From a virus: 64,000 nucleotides of DNA. The DNA is taken from positions 1 through 64,000 of the IMG/VR virus record IMGVR_UViG_3300022928_002150, one strand, 5' to 3'. A program made the translations under genes and the position numbers. Positions 41,316 through 49,700 of the stretch are shown here, piece by piece (within the stretch, counting starts at the first letter, position 1; each line of letters begins with the position of its first letter). The notes below the pieces were generated by a model. The model did no database searches and was not told the origin of the DNA. It was given only the letters and a program-made list of their open reading frames with translations.

Positions 41316-44246
41316 ATGTCACAAGAACTAGGCATTAATATAGGATTAGCTTCAGAACGATATATTAGATATGATCGTGGTATTTCTTCGTCTATAAAAC
41401 AGCGAGTAAGGTCTATTAATTTAGGTGGTACCTACGAAGAAAGAACCCCCGACGGTATAAATATTATAGAAGAGACCTTCTCAGCCTCTTTTTCAAATAG
41501 ATCTTACGATGAAATTACGGATTTGATCGATTTTTTTGATTCTAAAAATGGGGTCGAATCTTTTCTACTACATGTAAAAGACTCATCCAGTGTTGATGGA
41601 GCTCGTAGTGTTCCGGTTGTATGTGAAAACTATAATGTAACCTATATTAATAAAGCTATAGCAACATTGACTTGTTCTTTTATTAAAGTAGTTACTACAG
41701 AGTTTAATGATGATATAATATACCAGAATTTAACAGAATTTACACAAGGCCAGTATACAGTATTATCCTCGACTTCTGAGGCGTATCCTGGACAAGAAAT
41801 AACATTTACTATTAATACTATTAATGTACCTAACGGGTCCGAAGTGGCTTTCCAGGTAGCGGGCGTATCAGTTAGTGATTTTACTACTGATTTTGAAACT
41901 TTTCAGGTTTTTGATGGCACTGCAAGCATAGTATTAACTCTTGAACAAAACTATCAAGGGTCTCTTCCTACTGAATTGGTATTTTCACTATCAGACTACC
42001 CTACAGCCAGTGTAACTGTGTCTATATTTGAATTATTACCTGTTGTTCCTACTTTTGAAACAACAAAACAAGGCAATTCCCCGCAGCAAATTGATATTAC
42101 ATTTAAAAGTGACGGACGCGTATTGTTAGACGGAGCCTTCCAGTCTTTTTGGATAAATAATCCAGATAGTTTTGATGCGAGCAACTATCAAATAAAATTT
42201 GATGAAGATGTATCTTCAAGTACAGATGCTACCTCTTCTTCTACTCCGGTAAGTGCGATAGGGTCTTACACCTCTCTATCTTCTGATGTAACATTAAGTG
42301 TAGTAGCGAGTGCTCCCAATAATACACAGTATACGGAAATCCATAACGTATCCATAAAAGATATAGCTAGCCAGCTCGAGTATTCGGGAATATTAACTAG
42401 AATACTTAAGGGCTCTGATTTTGTTACTCCTACGTATACTCTAGAGTTGAGAAACATAGTAGAAAACACAACTGATGCATTATTTGAAGGTTCTACGGTA
42501 GAGATAGATTTAACAAGTAACCAATATAATACGTTATTTAAGTGGGACATCACGCCAGGCACAGCAACTAGCCCCGACTATACCGGTACTATAGCAGGAG
42601 AGATAACAACAGACGGAGCCGGATATGCACTCATAGAAGGGCCTTCATTAGTTGATGATATTGATACAAGTGATGAAGCATTTACTGTAAATTTAAGAGA
42701 CTACAATATAAACACTATTCTTGCAACTCAGCAGGTAACTATTAGGGAACTTGAAGGTGGAATAGTTGCGCCTCCAGCCCCTAAGCTGTTTTATGTAAAC
42801 TTTACTATGTACAACTCTTCCAACCCAAATAAGTCTCCAGAGGCTGGTGATGTATTGTACCCTGTTTATAGTGATGCAGGAATAGGTAATTATACTAGCT
42901 TTAGAGAGATGACAGTAACTGATGAAACTGAGATTTATTACTATATCGGAGAGGGAGATCTTGATATAGCTGATTTTCTAGAACCTGGATTTCCGACTGC
43001 GACAAACCGTGGAACGATTACTTTAGCTCCGGGCGGGAATGTAACTGCAGGGACTGTTACTGTAAAAAATCCTATACCAGAAGATGTAACAATTAAAGTA
43101 TATATTAGCACACCTAACACTCTTGCTTCAGGTACTTTTGCAATGAAATCTTTTGATCTTAAACAGCTTGCCACTGTATCGCCAGGAACTATTACATTTC
43201 CACCGTTCCCTTTTTATTTGGCCGCAGATACTACTACAGTCGCCCCAGGAGTGGGGGGTTCGGTAGGACTAACTTTTAAATTTTCGGAAACAACATTTGG
43301 CAATATTATAACTGCTCAAGCCATCGCCGATGGTCAAAGCTATCTTCTTGCAACAGCTGTCAGCGGAACAGCTACTGACTGGTTTATATCAAGAACTTCT
43401 TCAAATAGCGTTCCTAATAATTTCACTGAAGTTGCCGGCTCATTAGGCATAAATAAAAAAGTTGCTCTTAATTTAAACCCTAAAATTAAATATAATTATG
43501 AAAGCAGTACAGCCGGCGGGCTAGAGTCTTTCGGAGGTTTAATAAAGTTATATCATATAAGCGATCTTAACACTCCTTTAGATATACCTACTAGTCAAGA
43601 TGGCGCTACTGATTGGAACTACATATTAAGTGCAGAGGCCAAAGTAGAAAGACGTACTGTATCCACGCCCATAACCTTTAATATTAGCACTAATGTATCA
43701 GAGGCAGGATATATACAACTAGATATATGGCTATTGAATAACGGGACCTTAGTCGCAAAAGCAATCTATGACTACTTAACATTACCCACTAGCGAAATAG
43801 CACGCCAATTGGGTGTACCTTGGGATTCCGATCCAGACGCGGGGATCAACAGTACTCTTTCTCAGGGTAATGACTTTAGAATAGTATCTACCAGTGCTAA
43901 TGTTAGTGATACTGAAGTTACTAGGCAGGCTAGTGCAAATACTAAATCTCTATATACTCCTCCTGCTTCGAACCTTGCCTTCCCCTCTCAGCTTCCACAC
44001 TTAAGTTATAGATTTACAATGAATCCAACAATATCTGAGGCTAGAAGCGCCAAAGTATCGGACGTGCTTACAATAGATAGTGCTTCTTACGGTGCTGCTA
44101 ATACGGTACAGTTTGTAGTAAATTTTAGGCAAAACGAATTAAGTACAGTAGACGACTCAAGTACACCAGCGTCTACTCCCACCACCGACACAAGTCAGGC
44201 GGCCGGATTTACAGTATCAACCCCGACAAACACAGGACTAGGATAA
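41316..44246 (+). CDS. Large tail-tip protein with gpM-like N-terminus, 976 aa
   Basis: Residues 1-130 repeat the gpM-like pattern (NLGGTYEERTPDG, SASFSNRSYDEITDLIDFF, GVESFLLHV, VVCENYNVTY), while residues 130-976 are an extended, Thr/Ser-rich chain of beta-sandwich modules resembling Ig-like or Calx-beta repeats (for example residues about 370-470, IEGPS and NLRDYN region). The long C-terminal part could project from the tail tip and contact the host. Third of three successive gpM-domain genes. Confidence 0.65.
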   Translation: MSQELGINIGLASERYIRYDRGISSSIKQRVRSINLGGTYEERTPDGINIIEETFSASFSNRSYDEITDLIDFFDSKNGVESFLLHVKDSSSVDGARSVPVVCENYNVTYINKAIATLTCSFIKVVTTEFNDDIIYQNLTEFTQGQYTVLSSTSEAYPGQEITFTINTINVPNGSEVAFQVAGVSVSDFTTDFETFQVFDGTASIVLTLEQNYQGSLPTELVFSLSDYPTASVTVSIFELLPVVPTFETTKQGNSPQQIDITFKSDGRVLLDGAFQSFWINNPDSFDASNYQIKFDEDVSSSTDATSSSTPVSAIGSYTSLSSDVTLSVVASAPNNTQYTEIHNVSIKDIASQLEYSGILTRILKGSDFVTPTYTLELRNIVENTTDALFEGSTVEIDLTSNQYNTLFKWDITPGTATSPDYTGTIAGEITTDGAGYALIEGPSLVDDIDTSDEAFTVNLRDYNINTILATQQVTIRELEGGIVAPPAPKLFYVNFTMYNSSNPNKSPEAGDVLYPVYSDAGIGNYTSFREMTVTDETEIYYYIGEGDLDIADFLEPGFPTATNRGTITLAPGGNVTAGTVTVKNPIPEDVTIKVYISTPNTLASGTFAMKSFDLKQLATVSPGTITFPPFPFYLAADTTTVAPGVGGSVGLTFKFSETTFGNIITAQAIADGQSYLLATAVSGTATDWFISRTSSNSVPNNFTEVAGSLGINKKVALNLNPKIKYNYESSTAGGLESFGGLIKLYHISDLNTPLDIPTSQDGATDWNYILSAEAKVERRTVSTPITFNISTNVSEAGYIQLDIWLLNNGTLVAKAIYDYLTLPTSEIARQLGVPWDSDPDAGINSTLSQGNDFRIVSTSANVSDTEVTRQASANTKSLYTPPASNLAFPSQLPHLSYRFTMNPTISEARSAKVSDVLTIDSASYGAANTVQFVVNFRQNELSTVDDSSTPASTPTTDTSQAAGFTVSTPTNTGLG

Positions 44247-44252
44247 GACAAA

Positions 44253-45365
44253 ATGACAAACATCATAGCAACAGATGTACAAGGTACTGAAGTAAATACA
44301 GGTATTGTTGAACTTTACGAGCTTTACCTTTCTAATAGTGATAACGACGATCCTTTCTGCTTTCATGCTGGAGTTGACTATTCGTTACGAGAATTACAAT
44401 TTTATAATGCACGAAATCCTAACAAAGTAAATATTTATACTCCTATACCAGTTAAAATGGAAGGACTTAATATTGCAAGTGATGGTGCCTCTTCAAGACC
44501 CACTATAACTATAGCAAATGTAGAACAGGTATTTACATCTACAATAGAAAGTGCTACCGGCAAATATCTAAGGTTTAGAGACCTAGTAGGTTTAAAACTA
44601 GTTAAAAGACAAACTTTGGAAAAATATTTGATAGGGCAGCCCTCTACTTCAAATGTGGAATTTCCTATACAAAGCTACTATATAGATAGGGTAAAAGAGG
44701 AAACAAATACAGAAATACAATTTGAACTAGCAGCACCATATGACTTAGAGAATATACAAATACCTGCAAGAGTGATTATAGGAAAATTCTGTCCTTGGAT
44801 TTATCAAGGCCACGCTCTAGATAGGGTAGGAGGCTGTTACTGGCCTGCTAATAACGAGAAGATAGGAGCTGCAGGTTCCATTCCTATTTTTCTTAATGTC
44901 TATGATGAGCCTTTAATAGAATTAGCTGCACTTACATCAGTTAGTGCCTTTTCGGCAAACACAACCTATGCTATTGATAGTATTGTAACGTTCAATGGGG
45001 ATTACTACAGGGCTGAGACTTTGGCCGTCGGAGGCACTCCAGACGACAATAGAGGCTTTTGGCAGATTATAAGAACCTGGACCCTATGGGAGGATGAACA
45101 ATCATATAATGCTGGTGACTATGTTAGATACGGAAATAATATATGGCGGTGTAGTACCTCTCACGAATCATCTCTTGCCGAGGGGAGGATACCCACTACG
45201 AATAGTAGGTGGTGGTCTAGAGAAGATTATTGTGGAAAAACTTTAAAATCCTGCAAAGCCAGATTTCAGGCTTCTGCAACAGCAAACGGAGTAGTATCTG
45301 CTCGCAGAAATACTACTGTAAAATTACCTTTTGGAGCGTTCCCAGGCAGTGCAAAATTTAGCTAA
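44253..45365 (+). CDS. Minor tail protein, gpL-like, with carbohydrate-binding-like insert
   Basis: The family places four Cys around an iron-sulphur cluster in the tail tip. Here the four are Cys180 (KFCPW), Cys195 (GGCYW), Cys327 (DYCGK) and Cys334 (KSCKARF). Between the second and third there is an insert of about 110 residues containing two repeats with the CBM5/12-like pattern: one with YAIDSIVTFNGDYYRA and one with YNAGDYVRYGNNIWRC and WW. Such domains bind chitin or other glycans. 370 residues in all. It precedes gpK- and gpI-like genes, as in lambda. Confidence 0.82.
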   Translation: MTNIIATDVQGTEVNTGIVELYELYLSNSDNDDPFCFHAGVDYSLRELQFYNARNPNKVNIYTPIPVKMEGLNIASDGASSRPTITIANVEQVFTSTIESATGKYLRFRDLVGLKLVKRQTLEKYLIGQPSTSNVEFPIQSYYIDRVKEETNTEIQFELAAPYDLENIQIPARVIIGKFCPWIYQGHALDRVGGCYWPANNEKIGAAGSIPIFLNVYDEPLIELAALTSVSAFSANTTYAIDSIVTFNGDYYRAETLAVGGTPDDNRGFWQIIRTWTLWEDEQSYNAGDYVRYGNNIWRCSTSHESSLAEGRIPTTNSRWWSREDYCGKTLKSCKARFQASATANGVVSARRNTTVKLPFGAFPGSAKFS

Positions 45366-46065
45366 CCATTTAATAGATATAGAAACCCACTTTAGAGAAG
45401 AGTACCCTAAAGAGGGTTGTGGACTTTTAGGTATAAAAACGGGACAATTACATTGGTTACCGTGTACAAACCATGCCACTACAAACACAGATTTTCAAAT
45501 GGACTCTGTTCAATATTTGAAATACAGTATGGAGTACACTATAGTAGGAATAGTACATAGCCACCCAGACTTAGACTCAACTCCATCGGAGACAGATATA
45601 AAAGTTTGCAATGCGGTATCTATACCTTATTATATTTTTGGCTATCCTGATATGGATCTAACTGTATTAACACCCGAACACGATAATACTGAGTTATATG
45701 GTAGAAGTTATGAGTTTGGAGTTACAGATTGTTTTGAAGCAATGAGAGATTATCTAAAATCTGTTAATATAGAGTTAAAGCCAAGAATTCTATTTGAGGC
45801 TAACTGGTGGGAAAAAGATGAAAAAATAGACTACTTTAGCCCTGAAGTAATAAAAAACTGGGGAGGAATAGAAGTTCCTCTTAATGAAGCTCAGGAAAAT
45901 GATGTTTTTATATTCTCAGTATATTCTGACGTTGCCAACCACTGCGCAGTATATCTAGGTAATGATATTATTTTTCACCATGCTGAGAACAGATTATCAA
46001 CAAAAGAAAATTTATACCCATACTGGGCTAAATTTCTAACAGGAGTATATAGATATGAAACGTAA
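45331..46065 (+). CDS. Tail assembly protein, gpK-like (JAMM + NlpC/P60)
   Basis: Two-domain tail-tip enzyme. The N-terminal Mov34/JAMM-type metalloprotease carries HSHPDLDSTPSETD (His-x-His and Asp ligands), and the C-terminal NlpC/P60-type domain has the catalytic Cys in GVTDCFEAM and the His in NHCAVYL. In lambda gpK the domains trim tip proteins and cut peptidoglycan. Start uncertain: TTG at 45331 overlaps the L-like gene by 35 bases, and GTG at 45349, with GGAGCG upstream, is an equally good choice. Confidence 0.85.
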   Translation: MERSQAVQNLANHLIDIETHFREEYPKEGCGLLGIKTGQLHWLPCTNHATTNTDFQMDSVQYLKYSMEYTIVGIVHSHPDLDSTPSETDIKVCNAVSIPYYIFGYPDMDLTVLTPEHDNTELYGRSYEFGVTDCFEAMRDYLKSVNIELKPRILFEANWWEKDEKIDYFSPEVIKNWGGIEVPLNEAQENDVFIFSVYSDVANHCAVYLGNDIIFHHAENRLSTKENLYPYWAKFLTGVYRYET

Positions 46066-46705
46066 AATACATCTACAAGGCGAGCTTAAGCATTTATATG
46101 TAGATAGTATACTCGCCGATGTTAGTTCGGTACACGAAGCCATTAAACTACTAGAAGCAAATTTTCCTAGCATTAGAAGGTATTTCTTAGATTGCCATGA
46201 AAAAGGAATAGGATTCGAGATAATAGATGGATCAAAAGTTTTAGAAGAAGAAAGTGATTTAGTGGTTGATCTTAGCTCTACAGATTTATATTTAATCCCC
46301 GTAGTTTCGGGCTCTAGTGGTGGTGTTGGTAAAATATTTACTGCCATATTGCTTGTAGCACTCGCATTTACTCCCATAGGGGGTATTGCTATTTTAGGCA
46401 CCACACTTGGCTCAATTTTAGTGGGTGTTGCTGTTAATCTTGCTTTAACTGGTATAGCAGAGATTTTAGCTCCAGATCCTTCTGTCGATGCCTCTGCTCC
46501 GCAAGCATACTTATTTAGTGGGTCTGAGCAAAATATTATAGAGGGAGATCCTGTGCCTGTTCTATATGGACAACTAGAAATTCCTGGCAGACCCATAAGT
46601 TTTTCTGTAATTAATTCTGCCGCTAAAAATAGTAACAGCCAGAGCTTCTCTGATTCGACCATAGATCCAGATGGAAGCATAAGTATTGTTGGAGGGGCTC
46701 CCTAA
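46055..46705 (+). CDS. Tail assembly protein, gpI-like, 216 aa
   Basis: Resembles the lambda gpI family: ubiquitin-like N-terminus (KIHLQGELKHLY...), a Gly/Ala-rich hydrophobic middle (ILLVALAFTPIGGIAILGTTLGSILVGVAVNLAL) and a C-terminal domain with VPVLYGQLEIPGRPIS. It overlaps gpK-like by 11 bases and abuts gpJ-like. Assists tip assembly; not usually part of the mature virion in lambda. Confidence 0.8.
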   Translation: MKRKIHLQGELKHLYVDSILADVSSVHEAIKLLEANFPSIRRYFLDCHEKGIGFEIIDGSKVLEEESDLVVDLSSTDLYLIPVVSGSSGGVGKIFTAILLVALAFTPIGGIAILGTTLGSILVGVAVNLALTGIAEILAPDPSVDASAPQAYLFSGSEQNIIEGDPVPVLYGQLEIPGRPISFSVINSAAKNSNSQSFSDSTIDPDGSISIVGGAP

Positions 46706-49700
46706 TGAGTGCAAGAGACCAAAAAATAGCAGATAAAAATAGAGGCGTACTTAGCACTTCGTTTAGACCTGATAGGTCACAGATAGTAAATATTACTGAT
46801 ATGCTATCGGAGGGCCCAATTGAAGGCTTGGTTAATGGCGAAGGGTCTATAAAGTTAAATAAAGACCCGATTAAAGATATATTAGTTGAAGGTACTATAG
46901 CTACCAGCAGTTACACTCTTATTAAAGATGGTTCTCCTAGGGATGGTGTTATTACTCCTGCTATATACACAGATGCTATACCAGGAATTACAAAGACAGC
47001 AATTCAAATTCAAGTAAATAATGCCTATGATAGTAATGTTGGCACAAGTGCCCTTATATTTCCAGGAGGCATGGCACAAGCGCAATCCTCTTTTAAGCCC
47101 TATATAGAACTAGATACTACTATCAGCTTTGCTTTCCCTAGCTGGATTAATAATGTTCGCATAGTAAAACAGTACTCTATGAGGTTGGCTCGTGAAGATT
47201 CTCCAAAAACATATTTAAAGGGCAAATTTGAAAGATACTCTGATACAACTGGAAGATTTTATTTCAAGGATACAAATACTTCACTTATACAAGTATTTTT
47301 AGATGAAGCCGAGGAGGCAGGGTCTCAGTTAAAACTACAACTAGATTATGACAATACTGTTATAGCCTCTCTTAACGATACGAATGTACTATTTGTTGCA
47401 GATTGGGATTTAGGCCCAGGAAACTTTAGTAATATAACGATCACTAGAATACTAGCGGGTAGAGGCAACGCTTCTGTTAGTGCGGGTTCAAAGTATAAAA
47501 GTGTATCTACTCAGTTTAGGCCAGGTACGTTTGAACAAGAGCCTATGCTTAATTATGGGAATTCTACAGGGGTATCTTTTGCTCAAGGCCCTTCTTTCCA
47601 GAACCAAGCATTAGAATTCTGGGATGTTTTAAGTCAGGAATATAAAGATTTAGTAGAAGTAGGAGGGGATACTTCTGGTCTTAATCTGAATAATGTTAAT
47701 CCTGTATCTTTTAGAGCCACGTCTCCTACGGGATTTGGTCTAACATATGAACAAGCTCCAGAAGTTGATGAGATTAGATTTACTTTCTCATATAATTCTT
47801 TGTACACTTACCATGCAAAAGACAATGATTATAAAGATGCGGGCGTTTTCTATAATACAAAGCTCAAGTTGTATAGAGGGGCAGATATTTCAGAAGTAAA
47901 TCTTCGAGCAGGAGATACCCAGCTATTACACTCAGCGGGAAAGAATGGCTCTAGAGGCCCCCTTTTAATTGAGGAGAGGGTATGGTTGGAGCCTTTTAAG
48001 CCTTTTGACGATTTTGAATTAATTATTGAAAGAACTACTCGACAAGAGGGAAGAGGCGTGTATCCTAGTGGAAAGAATAGCGGAAGAAGCACAACAATGC
48101 ACGCATCGTCTGCCATTACTAATATATCTTCTATTATTAAAGAACCCCTGAACTACCCCTACACTGCGTATGCTAATGTACGATTCGATAGTACGGAATT
48201 TACATCTGCTCCTCAGCGAACGTATGAATTAAGGGGTATGAGAGTTAAAATTCCTTCAAATTACAGCACCCGAGAAGAAAATAATACTGATGTTGCAACC
48301 TATGAAGGCCTCTGGGATGGTAGTTTTAGGACTGAATTAACTTATACCGATAATCCAGCTTGGGTTTTCTATGATCTAGTTACAAATAACAGGTATGGAT
48401 TAGGGGGTTGGATAAAGGATACTGATATAGATAAGTATGCTTTGTATAGAATTGCAAAATATTGCGATGATTTAGTGCCTGATGGTAAAGGTGGATTAGA
48501 GCCTAGGTATAGAGCTAACCTCTATCTTACTAAAGCGGTTGATGCCTATAAACTTCTTAAAGACATAGCGTCTATATTTGTAGGTCTAGTTTATTGGCTA
48601 GATGGAAAAGTTACTCCTATTGCTGATCAGGCGTCTTGGCCTGTATATACTTTTACAGCCTCCAACGTAGTAGACGGTAAATTTAATTATACTGGTACAG
48701 GGGCTAAAACACGACCAAACCAGATAGTTATAGGATATAATAATCCAGATAAAGACTATATAATAGACCCTATTATTGTAGAGGACAGAACCCGTATATC
48801 TCAAGAAAATAGAGTACAATCAAAGTACGTTAATGCTTTTGGAGCTACTAGTGAGGGACAGGCGCAGAGATATGGAAGATATAAATTATGGACTAGTAAT
48901 TATCAAACAGAGCTTGTAAGCTTTAAAACTTCTTTAAATGCAGCTTTTATTAGGCCGGGAGATGTAATACAAGTACAAGATCAAGCCAGGGATAGACTTA
49001 TTTCCAGCGGTAGGGTAAGTGCTGCCACATCTACTACTATTACTTTAGACAGGAAAGTACCTTTACAAGACGATATAACATACTCTTTATATGGGCTTAT
49101 AACAACTAGTGCAGCTTTTTGTGCGCAAACAACCGCTGAAATTGATGGTGTTGTATATAATAACGCAGAGGTATTACCATTAGAACTATATGTCGATGAA
49201 ACTACCGCATCTAATATATTAGATGATTCTGGTGTTCCTGTAACTGTAAGGTGGGCACCTTATACATTTATGGAAGAACGTAGTATAGACTATGCAACAA
49301 CTACTGGAGGAGTAGCAGGGTCGTATGATGTAGTTACTATTACTAGCCCATTTACGGCTTCTTTAATTCCTTCAAGTATATGGTCTATCGCTCAACTAAA
49401 TACAGAATACCAGCTTGACATTATCGGAAGTCCTCGTCTTTACAAAATTTTATCTATGTCGCAAGAAGATGTGAATATATACTCGATTACTGCAGTCGAA
49501 CATTATAATGAGAAATATGAAGATGTAGAAAGCGGGTTTGATATTTATCAAGCTGATAGATTTGATCCTCCGATAGAGAGGGCGGCCTTACGAGTACCTG
49601 CCCCTACTGCGATTTATGTTGCACAAGACTCTGATTTCAGAACAAGAGCAGATGAAGTAATTGTTAAATGGCTTCCCCCTATAGTAGATGGCGAAGAGTA

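Noticed and set aside
46036-46680. 214-codon minus-strand frame opposite the gpI-like gene
   Set aside because: Antisense shadow; the plus-strand frame has clear family features and coupled starts.
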